64,000 bases of DNA from Vreelandella neptunia (GCF_000712975.1 NZ_JHQL01000003.1:372001-436000); one strand, 5' to 3'; shown: positions 48,572-59,797, counted from the first letter of the stretch. Made by a program: numbers and translations. The notes: generated by a model not told the origin, from the letters alone.

Positions 48572-50236
48572 TTACATATTGGGATAGTTAGGACCGCCGC
48601 CGCCTTCTGGCGCCACCCAGGTAATGTTTTGTGCTGGGTCTTTAATATCGCAGGTTTTACAGTGTACGCAGTTCTGGAAGTTGATCTGGAAGCGCGGCTT
48701 GCCTTGGTCATCCTCAACCACTTCATAAACGCCTGCAGGGCAGTAGCGCTGAGCTGGTTCTGCATAGACTGGCAGATTGTCACGAATCGGTAGCTCTGGG
48801 TCTGCTAAGCGCAGGTGGCAAGGCTGGTCCTCTTCATGGTTGGTGTTAGACAAGAAGACAGAGGTCGACTTATCAAACGACAGCTTGCCATCGGGCTTCG
48901 GATAATTGATTTTTTCGAACTCGGCCGCAGGTTTTAGCGCGCCGTGATCGGTGGTGGTGTCGTGAACATTGGGTAGCTTATTACCCAGTAGTTGATTGGC
49001 GAAGTTATAAGCACCACCACCCACCGTGCCATATTTGTGAATCGCAGGGCCAAAGCTTGCGCTCTCTTTCAGCTCTTCATATGCCCAACTGTTTTCCCAC
49101 TTCTCAGTGAAGCTGGCAAGCTCCTGAGCGCCTTCATCACCACTCTTAATGGCCTCAAAGACGCTCTCAGCTGCTACCATGCCGGACTTCATCGCGGTAT
49201 GCAGGCCCTTGATTTTGGCAAAGTTCAGCGTGCCCGCATCGCAGCCAATCAGCAGGCCACCAGGGAAGGTCATTTTCGGTAGGCAGTTAAAGCCACCTTT
49301 AACAATTGCGCGTGCACCATAAGCAACCCGTTTGCCGCCTTCTAAATACTGGCTAAGCACCGGGTGATGCTTCATGCGCTGGAATTCATCAAAAGGTGAC
49401 AGCCAGGGATTCTTATAACCAAGATCCATAATGAGGCCAACGACGATCTGCTGATTCTCCGCGTGATAAAGGAACCAACCGCCGTGAGTGTCTTTTTCAA
49501 GCGGCCAGCCCGAGCCGTGCAGTACAAGCCCTGGTTCATGCTTGTTAGCGGGCACATCCCATAGCTCTTTTAAGCCAATTCCGTAGTGCTGCGGGTCGCG
49601 GCCAGCATCTAGCGAGAACTCTTTGATTAGCCGTTTGCCCAGGTGACCACGGGCGCCTTCGGCAAACAGCGTGTATTTGGCGCGCAGCTCCATGCCTGGC
49701 ATGTGACCATCTTTGGGGGTGCCGTCTGCGCCAACGCCCATGTCGCCAATCAGGATGCCGCGCACTGCGTCATCTTCAATAATTACTTCCTGGGCTGCAA
49801 AGCCAGGGAAGATTTCCACCCCCAGGGCTTCTGCCTGCTCAGCCAGCCAGCGGCACAGGTTGCCCGCACTAATCACATAGCGGGTCAGGTCGCCGCCGGT
49901 GTTATGCATGCTTTTGGGCACCAGCGCATTGGGAATTTTCTGCGCTTTTTGGGCATCTTTTAACAGATAAACATCGTCACGAACGGCAGGCGTATTGAGC
50001 GGTGCGCCGCGCTCTTCCCAGTCGGGAAACAGCTCAGTCAGTGCGCGGGGCTCAAACACAGCACCGGAAAGAATATGGGCACCGACTTCGGAGCCTTTTT
50101 CGACCACACAAACCGTTAGCTCTTGTTCCGCTTGGGTTGCCTGTTGCATCAAGCGACAAGCAGCAGCTAGACCAGAGGGGCCTGCCCCGACAATGACTAC
50201 ATCGAAGTCCATGACGTCGCGTTCAACATTTTCCAC
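48572..50236 (-). CDS. etfD: Electron transfer flavoprotein-ubiquinone oxidoreductase
   Basis: Takes electrons from ETF (fatty-acid and amino-acid dehydrogenases) to ubiquinone in the inner membrane. The FAD-binding VVIVGAGPSGLAAACRL is at about residue 12. The 4Fe-4S cluster cysteines are in CPAGVYEV and CVHCKTCDIKDP near the end. 554 residues from GTG 50236, which has AAGGAG at perfect spacing; a longer frame with an ATG upstream at 50275 is not used. Divergent from etfBA, whose product is its electron donor. Confidence 0.94.
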   Translation of the reverse strand: MENVERDVMDFDVVIVGAGPSGLAAACRLMQQATQAEQELTVCVVEKGSEVGAHILSGAVFEPRALTELFPDWEERGAPLNTPAVRDDVYLLKDAQKAQKIPNALVPKSMHNTGGDLTRYVISAGNLCRWLAEQAEALGVEIFPGFAAQEVIIEDDAVRGILIGDMGVGADGTPKDGHMPGMELRAKYTLFAEGARGHLGKRLIKEFSLDAGRDPQHYGIGLKELWDVPANKHEPGLVLHGSGWPLEKDTHGGWFLYHAENQQIVVGLIMDLGYKNPWLSPFDEFQRMKHHPVLSQYLEGGKRVAYGARAIVKGGFNCLPKMTFPGGLLIGCDAGTLNFAKIKGLHTAMKSGMVAAESVFEAIKSGDEGAQELASFTEKWENSWAYEELKESASFGPAIHKYGTVGGGAYNFANQLLGNKLPNVHDTTTDHGALKPAAEFEKINYPKPDGKLSFDKSTSVFLSNTNHEEDQPCHLRLADPELPIRDNLPVYAEPAQRYCPAGVYEVVEDDQGKPRFQINFQNCVHCKTCDIKDPAQNITWVAPEGGGGPNYPNM

Positions 50237-50649
50237 CTGGTTTCTCCTTACGCTTATAAGTGCCATCTTTTGCAAAGACTAGTTCATGCTTACCGGGTGG
50301 GAACTAGCTTATAAACAGATGGCCTTAATTTAAAACGGTCGTTTGCTTCTGGTTATGCTCCATGATAGGCATAATACCCTTGTCAGGTCACCCCTACGAT
50401 GGCAAAAGCACCATTTATCCGCGCAATATAGGGGGAAGCTACGACCAAGGCCGTAGTTAAAGGGTGTTGTTGTCAGTCACTAGGTTGTGGCAAATTGATA
50501 GGGTTTTTCATTTACAGACCTATCAAACGCTTGCATGAATTTTTGAAGGCGTCGTTTTAGAGTTGCGTCGCCCCCTATTTTAAGCGGCATCAGTTGGTAC
50601 GATGCAGTGACAAGCTAACGGCTTTCATCACAAGCCAAGCGAGGAATCT
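50237..50649. other. etfD-etfB divergent regulatory region
   Basis: 413 bases with no gene. It has a TTATGC/GCATAA pair (50353-50374), the PsrA-like site listed separately, and a partly palindromic CAAACGCTTGC at 50524. Both promoters must lie here but I cannot place them reliably. Confidence 0.5.
50332..50345. promoter_or_regulatory. PsrA-like operator between etfD and etfBA
   Basis: AAAAC-GGTC-GTTTG. In Pseudomonas aeruginosa the TetR-type fatty-acid regulator PsrA binds GAAAC-N4-GTTTC-type sites and controls etfBA and the ETF-Q oxidoreductase. The site fits that pattern except for the outermost base. No psrA gene is in the window. Confidence 0.4.
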
Positions 50650-51399
50650 ATGAAAGTACTCGTCGCGGTTAAACGCGTCATCGACTATAACGTCAAAATC
50701 CGCGTGAAAGCGGACAACTCTGACGTTGATCTTACCAACGTCAAAATGGCGATGAACCCCTTCTGCGAAATTGCCGTAGAAGAAGCGGTACGTCTTAAAG
50801 AGAAGGGTGTAGCGACCGAAGTTGTGGCCGTGACGGTTGGCCCTAAAGCGGCTCAAGAGCAGCTACGTACTTCTTTAGCGCTGGGTGCAGACCGCGCTAT
50901 TCATATTGAAACCGACGAGCGGGTTGAGTCGCTTGCGGTAGCCAAACTGCTTGCTAAAGTCGTTGACGAAGAGCAGCCCGGTTTAGTGATTCTCGGTAAG
51001 CAGGCGATCGATACCGATAACAACCAAACGGGGCAGATGCTAGCCGCGCTAACTAACCTTCCCCAAGGTACCTTTGCGTCTGAAGTGGCCGTGGATGGTG
51101 ACAAAGTTAACGTCACCCGGGAAATCGACGGTGGCTTGCAAACCGTGGCGCTTTCCCTGCCGGCAATCGTTACCACCGATCTGCGTTTGAACGAACCGCG
51201 CTACGCTAAGTTGCCAGACATTATGAAGGCTAAGAAGAAGCCGCTGGATGTCAAAACCCCCGCTGATTACGGTGTTGAGGTGGCCTCTAAGGTTAGTCTG
51301 CTCAAGGTAGAGTCGCCGGCTGAACGCAAAGGCGGTGTCAAAGTTGCCTCGGTAGATGAATTGATCGACAAACTGAAAAACGAAGCCAAAGTGCTTTAA
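50650..51399 (+). CDS. etfB: Electron transfer flavoprotein beta subunit
   Basis: 249 residues; [18 protein letters not shown] start, [25 protein letters not shown] (split) and ETDNNQTG-type region [12 protein letters not shown]. Binds AMP in the ETF heterodimer. It is 14 bases upstream of etfA. Confidence 0.96.
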   Translation: MKVLVAVKRVIDYNVKIRVKADNSDVDLTNVKMAMNPFCEIAVEEAVRLKEKGVATEVVAVTVGPKAAQEQLRTSLALGADRAIHIETDERVESLAVAKLLAKVVDEEQPGLVILGKQAIDTDNNQTGQMLAALTNLPQGTFASEVAVDGDKVNVTREIDGGLQTVALSLPAIVTTDLRLNEPRYAKLPDIMKAKKKPLDVKTPADYGVEVASKVSLLKVESPAERKGGVKVASVDELIDKLKNEAKVL

Positions 51400-51413
51400 T
51401 AGGAGCTGATCTC

Positions 51414-52340
51414 ATGAGCATTCTGGTACTTGCCGACCTTCATGAAGGTCAGTTGGCGGGCGCAACCGCCCATGTGGTTGCGGCGGCCAAAGCGATTGGT
51501 GGTGATATTGACGTGTTGGTAGCTGGTGAAGGCGTTCAAGCGGCCGCCGAAGCGGCCGCCAAGCTTGAAGGCGTCAGTAAAGTTCGCGTTGCCGATAACG
51601 CTGTTTACGCCCATCAGCTGGCTGAGCCCATGGGCGCGCTGCTGGTAGAGCTGGCTGGCGACTACAGCCATGTTTTGGCGAGCGCCTCTACAACGGGTAA
51701 AAACGTACTGCCCCGCTTGGCAGCGTTAAAAGATGTTAGCCAGCTTTCCGACGTCATTGGCGTTGAGAGCGCGGATACTTTCCTGCGCCCTATTTATGCG
51801 GGCAATGCCATCGCCACGGTAAAAAGCGATGACGCTCTGAAAGTTATGACCGTGCGTACTACCGCATTTGATGCGGTCGAGAGCTCGGGCAGCGCTGCTG
51901 TAGAAGCAGTAGAGGTGGTGGTTGAAAACAGTCAGTCGAGCTTTGTTAAGCAAGAGCTGGCGCAGTCCGACCGCCCAGAGCTTGGTGGAGCCAAAGTGGT
52001 GGTATCTGGCGGGCGCGGCATGGGCAATGGCGAAAACTTCAAACTGTTGGACGGCATTGCCGACAAGCTGGGTGCTGCCATTGGCGCATCACGAGCGGCC
52101 GTTGACGCTGGTTTTGTACCCAACGATATGCAGGTTGGTCAAACCGGTAAGATCGTTGCGCCTGAGCTGTATATTGCGGTGGGTATTTCCGGCGCGATTC
52201 AGCATTTGGCAGGCATGAAGGACTCGAAAGTCATTGTTGCCATCAACAAAGACGAAGAAGCGCCGATCTTCCAAGTGGCCGATTACGGCTTGGTAGGTGA
52301 TCTTTTCGAGATTCTGCCAGAGCTTGAAAGTAAGCTATAA
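51414..52340 (+). CDS. etfA: Electron transfer flavoprotein alpha subunit
   Basis: 308 residues. The FAD-binding C-terminal domain has [24 protein letters not shown] and [25 protein letters not shown] (split) with the [19 protein letters not shown] end. Works with EtfB and EtfD to move electrons from acyl-CoA dehydrogenases. Followed by a strong terminator. Confidence 0.96.
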   Translation: MSILVLADLHEGQLAGATAHVVAAAKAIGGDIDVLVAGEGVQAAAEAAAKLEGVSKVRVADNAVYAHQLAEPMGALLVELAGDYSHVLASASTTGKNVLPRLAALKDVSQLSDVIGVESADTFLRPIYAGNAIATVKSDDALKVMTVRTTAFDAVESSGSAAVEAVEVVVENSQSSFVKQELAQSDRPELGGAKVVVSGGRGMGNGENFKLLDGIADKLGAAIGASRAAVDAGFVPNDMQVGQTGKIVAPELYIAVGISGAIQHLAGMKDSKVIVAINKDEEAPIFQVADYGLVGDLFEILPELESKL

Positions 52341-52361
52341 GCCACTGAATCTAAACTAGCT

Positions 52362-52393
52362 AAAAGCCGACTTCGCCAGAAGTCGGCTTTTTT
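52362..52393 (+). terminator. Rho-independent terminator after etfA
   Basis: AAAAGCCGACTTC, loop GCCA, GAAGTCGGCTTTT and further T residues. Confidence 0.93.
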
Positions 52394-52572
52394 ATTGGCG
52401 ATGAATTCGATAAACTGCCAATAGTTGACTAAGGTACTGGGGTATATAGCGTACCGATGTATCCTTATTTGCTGCTCACGGTAATAAAAATGGCCGGGGT
52501 GGTTGAAAAAGGTGGGGAAAGACCACACTTAACTAAGTGAACGTAACAAAAGCCACTTAAGGAGAAGTTAGC

Positions 52573-53184
52573 ATGGCACATACACTTCCAGAATTACCGT
52601 ATGCCTACGACGCGCTCGAGCCACACATTGATGCGATGACGATGGAAATTCACCACTCTCGTCACCACAATACATATGTTACTAACCTGAATGCTGCGCT
52701 TGAGGGCACGGGTCTTGAAGACGTGCCGGTAGAAGAGCTGGTTGCTAATCTTGACCGTGTACCTGAAGAGAAGCGTCAAGCCGTTATTAATAACGGTGGC
52801 GGCCATGCCAACCACTCTATGTTCTGGCAAATGATGTCACCCAACGGTGGTGGTCAGCCCCAGGGCGATGTGGCAAGCGCCATTGATGCAGAGCTAGGCG
52901 GCCTTGATGCATTCAAAGAAGCGTTCAAGAAAGCAGCGTTGGGTCGTTTTGGTAGCGGTTGGGCATGGCTCTCCGTGACGCCTGACAACAAATTGGTCGT
53001 AGAAAATACCCTGAACCAAGACAGCCCGCTAATGCACGGCAATACGCCGGTGCTGGGTTTGGATGTTTGGGAGCACGCTTACTACCTGAAGTTCCAAAAC
53101 AAACGCCCTGATTACGTAGAAGCCTTCTTCAACGTCATCAACTGGGAAGATGTTGAGCGTCGTTACCAGGCGGCTACTGCTTAA
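52573..53184 (+). CDS. sodA: Superoxide dismutase, Mn/Fe family (Mn-type signature)
   Basis: 203 residues. Metal ligands are in [10 protein letters not shown] (first His), [10 protein letters not shown], and [18 protein letters not shown] (Asp and His). The sequence GGHANHS, followed by NQDSPLM, and the WEHAYYLKF string favours the Mn-specific SodA group over Fe-SOD. The metal should be checked. ATG after AAGGAG. The upstream gap holds an imperfect GGTAC/GTACC repeat (52433-52455). Confidence 0.93.
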   Translation: MAHTLPELPYAYDALEPHIDAMTMEIHHSRHHNTYVTNLNAALEGTGLEDVPVEELVANLDRVPEEKRQAVINNGGGHANHSMFWQMMSPNGGGQPQGDVASAIDAELGGLDAFKEAFKKAALGRFGSGWAWLSVTPDNKLVVENTLNQDSPLMHGNTPVLGLDVWEHAYYLKFQNKRPDYVEAFFNVINWEDVERRYQAATA

Positions 53185-53203
53185 GCTTGCATCGCTAATA
53201 ACA

Positions 53204-53261
53204 GGCGCCAAGTGACTTGGCGCCTTGTGAAAAAACCGCTTCCATTTGGAGGCGGTTTTTT
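53204..53261 (+). terminator. Double terminator after sodA
   Basis: A perfect GGCGCCAAG/CTTGGCGCC hairpin (53204-53224), then AAAAAACCGC/GCGGTTTTTT (53230-53261) with a T-run. The second is the intrinsic terminator. Confidence 0.88.
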
Positions 53262-53371
53262 GTTGCTGGAAAGGTTTAGGAGCCGTTGATCAATAAGCCG
53301 GTTGTGCAGGTGATTAAGCTGTTGTTGGGTATGATATTGGGTACGAGCTGTCAATAACCTGTGGATGAAAA

Positions 53372-53418
53372 ATACCATATATGCTTGAATTGATTTTCTC
53401 ATGGTCTATATATAGTAT
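53372..53418 (+). promoter_or_regulatory. Paired NrdR boxes upstream of nrdH
   Basis: Two AT-rich boxes with a common ATATAT core: ATACCATATATGCTTG (53372-53387) and GGTCTATATATAGTAT (53403-53418). The second carries the perfect CTATATATAG core of the NrdR consensus. The centres are 31 bases apart, three helical turns, as NrdR pairs usually are. Rest of the 311-base gap between sodA and nrdH is otherwise featureless except for the terminators. Confidence 0.75.
53390..53418 (+). promoter_or_regulatory. Candidate nrdHIEF promoter overlapping the second NrdR box
   Basis: TTGATT (53390-53395) and TAGTAT (53413-53418) with 17 bases between. The -10 lies in the second NrdR box, which would let NrdR block polymerase. 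Confidence 0.55.
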
Positions 53419-53495
53419 GCGTTGTGTCTTCCAGAGAGAGCGAGCACAAGATGTGCTCTACCCGAAAAACGCCGCTATGAAAAGGAAAAATAGCC

Positions 53496-53717
53496 ATGGA
53501 TATCCAAATTTATAGCAAGCCCGCTTGTGTTCAGTGCACTGCTACTTATCGTGCGCTGGATAAGCAGGGTCTAGAATATACCGTTATCGATATTACTGCT
53601 AAAAGCGGTGCTCAGGAGGAAGTGGAAGCACTGGGTTACCGTCAGTTACCGGTCGTCGTCGTAGGTGAAGATCATTGGTCCGGCTTCCGCCCTGATCGCA
53701 TTCAAGCACTGGCGTAA
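53496..53717 (+). CDS. nrdH: NrdH, glutaredoxin-like electron donor
   Basis: 73 residues, redox motif CVQC near residue 11 (ACVQCTATYRAL). The C-terminal WSGFRPD is the NrdH signature. Reduces class Ib ribonucleotide reductase. First gene of the nrdHIEF operon, nine bases before nrdI. Confidence 0.95.
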   Translation: MDIQIYSKPACVQCTATYRALDKQGLEYTVIDITAKSGAQEEVEALGYRQLPVVVVGEDHWSGFRPDRIQALA

Positions 53718-53726
53718 AAGACCGCT

Positions 53727-54176
53727 ATGCAAACCGCTAATGTGGAAGCTGAGCGTGCTGGTTCGCTGGTTTATTTTTCCACTAAGTCAGGCAATACCCA
53801 CCGTTTTATACAAAAGCTTGGCTTAAGCGCCCAGCGGCTGCCGCTAAACCGTGAAGAACCAACGCCACGCGTAGAGCAGCCCTACATATTAGTGACACCT
53901 ACCTATGGTGGCGGCTATGCCGAAGGGGCAGTGCCGAGGCAGGTGATCCGATTTTTAAACGATGAGCACAATCGGCACCTTCTGAGGGGTGTCATTGCCG
54001 CTGGGAATACGAATTTTGGTGAAGCGTACGGGTTGGCGGGGCGAATCATCGCTCAAAAGTGCCAAGTGCCGCTGCTTTATCGATTTGAACTGTTTGGCAC
54101 TGACGACGATGTCGCCAAGGTCCGCAAAGGAGTAGAAGAGTTTTGGAAACGTCAAGCTCAGTCTCTAACAATGTAG
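53727..54176 (+). CDS. nrdI: NrdI, flavodoxin-like activator of NrdF
   Basis: 149 residues. [11 protein letters not shown] and TPTYGGG bind FMN and are typical of NrdI, with GNTNFGEAY further on. It generates oxidant for the Mn cofactor of NrdF. Its last 34 bases overlap the start of nrdE. Confidence 0.94.
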   Translation: MQTANVEAERAGSLVYFSTKSGNTHRFIQKLGLSAQRLPLNREEPTPRVEQPYILVTPTYGGGYAEGAVPRQVIRFLNDEHNRHLLRGVIAAGNTNFGEAYGLAGRIIAQKCQVPLLYRFELFGTDDDVAKVRKGVEEFWKRQAQSLTM

Positions 54177-56386
54177 CCTCTCACCCTGAAGTCTCTGAAA
54201 ACGAGGCGACTAAAAATGTTGCTACAAAAAACTCGACAGAAACAAAGCGGCCTACTGCAGCGGCATCCGAGGCGCGTACCCTGGATTACCATGCGCTGAA
54301 CGCGATGTTGAATCTATATGGTGCCAACGGTGAATTGCAGCTTGATAAAGACCGCGAAGCCGCCCGTCAATATTTCTTGCAGCACGTTAACCAAAACACG
54401 GTGTTTTTCCACTCGTTAGAAGAAAAACTCGATTACTTGGTGGAAGAGCAGTATTACGAGCCAGAAATGCTTGCTCAGTACAGCTTTGCCTTTATTAAAG
54501 GGCTGTTTGAGCAGGCGTACGCCTATAAATTTCGTTTCCCGAGTTTCCTCGGCGCGTTCAAGTACTACACCAGCTACACGCTTAAGACGTTCGACGGGCG
54601 GCGCTACCTGGAGCGCTTTGAAGACCGCGTTTGCATGGTAGCGTTAGCGCTGGCGCGTGGTGATGAAGCATTGGCCAAGTCACTGGTTGATGAAATTATT
54701 AGCGGCCGTTTTCAGCCGGCTACGCCGACCTTCTTAAACTGTGGTAAGCGTCAGCGCGGCGAACTGGTGTCGTGTTTCTTGCTGCGTATCGAAGACAATA
54801 TGGAGTCAATTGGCCGCTCAATTAATTCGGCGCTCCAGCTCTCTAAACGCGGCGGTGGCGTTGCTTTCTTGCTGACGAATATTCGTGAGTCAGGCGCACC
54901 GATTAAGCGTATCGAGAATCAGTCGTCGGGCATTATCCCGATTATGAAGCTGTTGGAAGATGCTTTCTCTTACGCTAACCAGCTGGGCGCGCGCCAGGGT
55001 GCCGGTGCGGTCTATCTGAACGCTCACCACCCGGATATTCTGCGCTTTCTCGATACTAAGCGCGAAAATGCCGATGAAAAAATTCGCATTAAAACGCTAT
55101 CGCTGGGCGTGACGATTCCTGACATCACGTTTGAACTTGCTAAACGCAACGACGACATGTACCTGTTCTCTCCTTACGATGTAGAGCGGGTGTATGGCGT
55201 GCCGTTTGGCGATATCAGTGTGACCGAGAAGTACCATGAAATGGTCGCTGATGCGCGTATCCGTAAGCATAAAATCAATGCGCGTGCGTTCTTCCAGACT
55301 CTGGCCGAACTGCAGTTCGAATCGGGCTACCCGTACATTATGTTTGAAGATACGGTTAATCGTGCCAACCCGATTGCCGGGCGTATCAATATGAGCAACC
55401 TGTGCTCTGAGATTCTTCAGGTGAATACGCCTACCGAATACGACGATGATCTTGGCTATCGTCAGATCGGTCAGGATATCTCCTGCAACCTTGGCTCCAT
55501 GAACATTGCCAAGGTGATGGACTCAGGCGATATCGGCACCAGCGTTGAGATTGCCATTCGTGGTTTAACCGCGGTTTCTGAGATGAGCAACCTGCGCAGC
55601 GTGCCGTCCATCGCTGAAGGTAACGCCAAGTCTCGAGCCATTGGCCTTGGGCAAATGAACCTGCATGGTTTCTTAGCTCGCGAACACATTTATTACGGGT
55701 CAGAAGAGGGCTTGGACTTCACCAACCTCTACTTCTATTGCGTTGCGTTCCATGCCATTCGTGCCTCTAACCAGCTAGCCATTGAGCATGGTGAAGCCTT
55801 TGCTGGGTTTGAAGACTCCACCTATGCATCGGGCACGTTCTTTGATAAGTACACTGATCAAGCGTGGCTGCCGCGTACCGAGAAAGTACGTCATTTGTTC
55901 GAGCGTAGTGGTATCGCGCTGCCTACCCAAGAAGCGTGGCAGGCTCTGAAGGCGTCGGTAATGGCCCACGGGCTATATAACCGTAACCTGCAGGCGGTGC
56001 CGCCGACAGGCTCTATTTCGTACATTAACCACTCCACCTCGAGTATTCATCCGGTGGCTGCGAAAATTGAGATTCGCAAAGAAGGCAAGCTCGGGCGTGT
56101 TTACTACCCCGCGCCATTCTTGAACGAGGCGAACTTCGATTATTTCCAGGATGCTTACGAAATTGGTCCTGAAAAAATTATTGATACTTATGCAGAGGCA
56201 TCTAAGCACGTTGATCAGGGGCTTTCGTTGACGCTGTTTTTCCCGGATACCGCCTCCACGCGGGATATCAACAAAGCGCAAATTTACGCGTGGCGTAAGG
56301 GTATCAAGACGCTTTACTACATCCGTTTGCGCCAAAGCGCGCTAGAAGGCACGGAAGTAGAGGGCTGCGTCTCCTGCTCGTTGTAA
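54143..56386 (+). CDS. nrdE: Class Ib ribonucleotide reductase large subunit NrdE
   Basis: 747 residues. [44 protein letters not shown] and [18 protein letters not shown] are active-site and substrate regions, and the end EGCVSCSL is the redox pair. The start is a TTG 10 bases after AAGGAG and lies inside nrdI; no ATG, GTG or other TTG occurs in frame before residue 55. This gives a Ser/Thr/Ala-rich N-terminal extension of about 46 residues before the conserved LDYHALNAM, longer than in E. coli. The gene product converts ribonucleotides to deoxyribonucleotides. Confidence 0.93.
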   Translation: METSSSVSNNVASHPEVSENEATKNVATKNSTETKRPTAAASEARTLDYHALNAMLNLYGANGELQLDKDREAARQYFLQHVNQNTVFFHSLEEKLDYLVEEQYYEPEMLAQYSFAFIKGLFEQAYAYKFRFPSFLGAFKYYTSYTLKTFDGRRYLERFEDRVCMVALALARGDEALAKSLVDEIISGRFQPATPTFLNCGKRQRGELVSCFLLRIEDNMESIGRSINSALQLSKRGGGVAFLLTNIRESGAPIKRIENQSSGIIPIMKLLEDAFSYANQLGARQGAGAVYLNAHHPDILRFLDTKRENADEKIRIKTLSLGVTIPDITFELAKRNDDMYLFSPYDVERVYGVPFGDISVTEKYHEMVADARIRKHKINARAFFQTLAELQFESGYPYIMFEDTVNRANPIAGRINMSNLCSEILQVNTPTEYDDDLGYRQIGQDISCNLGSMNIAKVMDSGDIGTSVEIAIRGLTAVSEMSNLRSVPSIAEGNAKSRAIGLGQMNLHGFLAREHIYYGSEEGLDFTNLYFYCVAFHAIRASNQLAIEHGEAFAGFEDSTYASGTFFDKYTDQAWLPRTEKVRHLFERSGIALPTQEAWQALKASVMAHGLYNRNLQAVPPTGSISYINHSTSSIHPVAAKIEIRKEGKLGRVYYPAPFLNEANFDYFQDAYEIGPEKIIDTYAEASKHVDQGLSLTLFFPDTASTRDINKAQIYAWRKGIKTLYYIRLRQSALEGTEVEGCVSCSL

Positions 56387-57400
<1,014 letters not shown>

Positions 57401-57446
57401 GTTAATTATTGGCTGCTTAGAAACTTTTTCCCGATATTTTTACTTC

Positions 57447-57471
57447 AGGGCGCCACTCGGCGCCCTTTTTT
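57447..57471 (+). terminator. Rho-independent terminator after nrdF
   Basis: AGGGCGCC, loop ACTC, GGCGCCCT and TTTTT. Confidence 0.92.
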
Positions 57472-57512
57472 ATGGTGGTGTAGCGGTCTGGATCGAAACA
57501 CCATCAAATGCT

Positions 57513-57531
57513 AATGATAAATATTGTCATT
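57513..57531 (+). promoter_or_regulatory. Fur-type box upstream of the TonB operon
   Basis: TGATAAA-T-ATTGTCA (57515-57529) matches the 7-1-7 Fur pattern TGATAAT-n-ATTATCA at 12 of 14 positions. It is 116 bases before the GTG of the first gene; a promoter was not placed with confidence. Iron repression would suit a TonB energy-transduction operon. Confidence 0.55.
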
Positions 57532-57646
57532 TATTCTATTAGTGTTAGGCTATGCACTGCTTAAACGAAACGCAAATCGTTCTTATACCTAATGAGTTTT
57601 AGTACGCGGTTAACGTTAGCGTGCTAATAAGTAACGGAGATATCAC

Positions 57647-58429
57647 GTGCTGAAAAGGCCTTTCTTCGCCTTGCATGGAGGCTGGCTTGCCGGTTTGCTG
57701 GTCAGCGGTACGCTAATGGCAAGCGATGAGACAATGGATCAAGCGGCTCAGAGTGTCGAGGCCCAGCAAGCGCAATCCGCACTTCAGCAGCAAATCGATG
57801 AGGCTGATGACGCCACGCGTTCAGCAATTGAAGAGCTGCGCCGCCTAGAGCGGGAAACCCGCCAGATGAAAGCGTCTAATGCTGCTTTAAGCGGCCGTTT
57901 AGCCAGTGAGGCCGAACGCCAGCTGCGCCTTGGTGAAGCACTCGATACATTAAGCGATACGCGTGCCTCACTGCCTGCGGTTGAGCAGGATATGACGGAA
58001 CAGCTAATTAGCTGGATCGAATCTGACCTGCCGTTTCTGAAAGACGAGCGTTTGGCGCGTGTTCGGCCTACTGAACAGCAGTCTTTAGAAAGCGCGGCAC
58101 GTATTGCTAATTTGTTGGAAGTGTGGCGTGCCGAGCTTGCATATGGCCGTGAAGTAGATAGCTGGCGTGGTCGTTTACAATTAGCAGCAGGAAATCCACG
58201 TGAAGTGGAATATTTGCGCATTGGCCGAATCGGCTTTTATTACCTAACGCCTGACGGTCGAGAAGGGGGGGTGTGGGATAAAGCCAGCGGTGAGTGGCAG
58301 CCGCTTGATGAGCGGGCTCGACGTCAGGTGCGTAACGGTCTGCGTATTGCTGACGATCAGCGCACGCCAGAATTACTGCGTTTACCGCTGTCGATTACTG
58401 CTGACGAGCATACAGGGGGCCAACAATGA
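57647..58429 (+). CDS. DUF3450 periplasmic protein of the TonB2-type system
   Basis: 260 residues. A signal peptide (hydrophobic GWLAGLLVSGTLMAS), then a coiled-coil region (QQQIDEADDATRSAIEELRRLE, split) and a globular part with RIGRIGFYYLTPDG. DUF3450 is the first gene of the TonB2-like operons of Vibrio and other marine gammaproteobacteria. GTG start with GGAG eight bases before it. Overlaps the next gene by ATGA. Confidence 0.88.
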   Translation: MLKRPFFALHGGWLAGLLVSGTLMASDETMDQAAQSVEAQQAQSALQQQIDEADDATRSAIEELRRLERETRQMKASNAALSGRLASEAERQLRLGEALDTLSDTRASLPAVEQDMTEQLISWIESDLPFLKDERLARVRPTEQQSLESAARIANLLEVWRAELAYGREVDSWRGRLQLAAGNPREVEYLRIGRIGFYYLTPDGREGGVWDKASGEWQPLDERARRQVRNGLRIADDQRTPELLRLPLSITADEHTGGQQ

Positions 58430-59796
58430 GTTTGTCGACACTAAAGCGAAGTGCGCACAGAAGCGTTATCTGCTTAGCGCTACTAGCAAGCCTTCTGAGC
58501 AGCAGTGTGTTGATGGCGCAAACTGACGGCGTTAGCTCATTACGTGAAGCTCGCGAAGCCGCCGAAGCGCGTGATCAAGCTCGGTTACAAACATTTCTGA
58601 AGGATCAGCAAGCATTAGAAGCTGCGCTAGACGAGGCGCGGGCTGAGCATCAAGCAGCAGAACAGCAGCAGGTAGCATTAGCCGCGCAACAGCAGGAACA
58701 AGCGCAGCAGGCTCAAGCGTTGACCGCGCGCCAAGAAGAGCAGGGTGAAGCGCTTACCTCGCTGCTGGCGGATCTGGCGCGACACAGCGAAGAGGTGCGC
58801 AACGAGCTAGGTGGCGACAGCTGGTTAACACTAACTGTTGATGCATTACCGCCGCGCCTCAACGAGGTCGAGGTGCTGGAGCGCCAGCAGATCGAAACCA
58901 CTGTGGATAGCTTGGCAACACTTACGCTAAACACTGGGCGTGCTGAGCGTCTTGAATTGCCGGTGGCTGATGCCAGTGGCGAAATTGAAACAAGAAGCGT
59001 CGTGCGCTTGGGTGATTTTGCCGCGTTTACTGACACAGCGCTGCTTAGAAAAGGTCAGGACGATAGTAGCTTGGCCGAAGTGCCGCGGACTCCCGCAGAC
59101 ATCAGCGATGTACTGGCGTCCTATCACCAAGGTGAAAGCCGTGTGTTTGCCATTGACCCTACTCAGGGGAGTGTGCTGCAAGCCCTTGCTCAACAGCCAA
59201 ACCTCTGGGAACGCTTCCAGCAGGGTGGCTATGTCGGTTACGTGGTGGTGGCGCTAGGTGGATTTGGCCTATTGGTGGCATTGGCTCAATACCTCTACCT
59301 CGTAGTCGTTAGTGCGCGAGTGCGTCGTCAGCGTAAGGCGCTGGATCAGCCAAATGCCAACAACCCGCTGGGGCGTGTGCTGGCCCGTTTTAAAGAGTTG
59401 GATAAACACCAAGCACCGGAGGCCTTAGAGGCACGGCTAGATGAGGCGGTGTTAGCGGAACTGCCACGAATTGAGCGTGGCCAGCCGATTGTAAAGCTGC
59501 TGGCTGCCATTGCGCCTTTGCTGGGTCTTCTAGGTACCGTGACCGGTATGATTGTCACCTTTCAGGCGATTACTGTGTTTGGCACTGGTGATCCACAGTT
59601 GATGGCGGGGGGGATCAGTCAGGCACTGGTAACAACGGTGCTGGGGCTTGTAACAGCTGTGCCGCTGCTGTTTGCTCAGACAGCCTTGGCGAGCCGCAGC
59701 CGTTTGATTACTCAGGTAATCGAAGGCGAAGCAAGCGCCACTTTGGCTGACCATCTCGAAGCGCAGTCGACGGCTAATGCGCAAGCGGTGACCTAA
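58426..59796 (+). CDS. TtpC-like MotA/TolQ/ExbB protein with periplasmic extension
   Basis: 456 residues: signal peptide, a coiled-coil periplasmic region of about 220 residues rich in Ala, Gln and Glu (up to QQQEQAQQAQAL), then an ExbB-type domain with three TM segments (GYVVVALGGFGLLVALAQYLYL, AAIAPLLGLLGTVTGMIVTF, and the last near LVTTVLGLVTAVPLLFAQT). TtpC links TonB2 to ExbB2-ExbD2 in Vibrio. It starts by ATGA overlap and ends one base before exbB. Confidence 0.88.
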   Translation: MSLSTLKRSAHRSVICLALLASLLSSSVLMAQTDGVSSLREAREAAEARDQARLQTFLKDQQALEAALDEARAEHQAAEQQQVALAAQQQEQAQQAQALTARQEEQGEALTSLLADLARHSEEVRNELGGDSWLTLTVDALPPRLNEVEVLERQQIETTVDSLATLTLNTGRAERLELPVADASGEIETRSVVRLGDFAAFTDTALLRKGQDDSSLAEVPRTPADISDVLASYHQGESRVFAIDPTQGSVLQALAQQPNLWERFQQGGYVGYVVVALGGFGLLVALAQYLYLVVVSARVRRQRKALDQPNANNPLGRVLARFKELDKHQAPEALEARLDEAVLAELPRIERGQPIVKLLAAIAPLLGLLGTVTGMIVTFQAITVFGTGDPQLMAGGISQALVTTVLGLVTAVPLLFAQTALASRSRLITQVIEGEASATLADHLEAQSTANAQAVT

Positions 59797-59797
59797 T

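Noticed and set aside
50237..50275. Longer N-terminus for etfD from an ATG at 50275
   Set aside because: GTG 50236 has AAGGAG seven bases away, and the flavoprotein domain begins soon after it.
52573..53184. sodB (iron type) as the name
   Set aside because: The GGHANHS, NQDSPLM and [11 protein letters not shown] stretches fit the Mn-type SodA group better.
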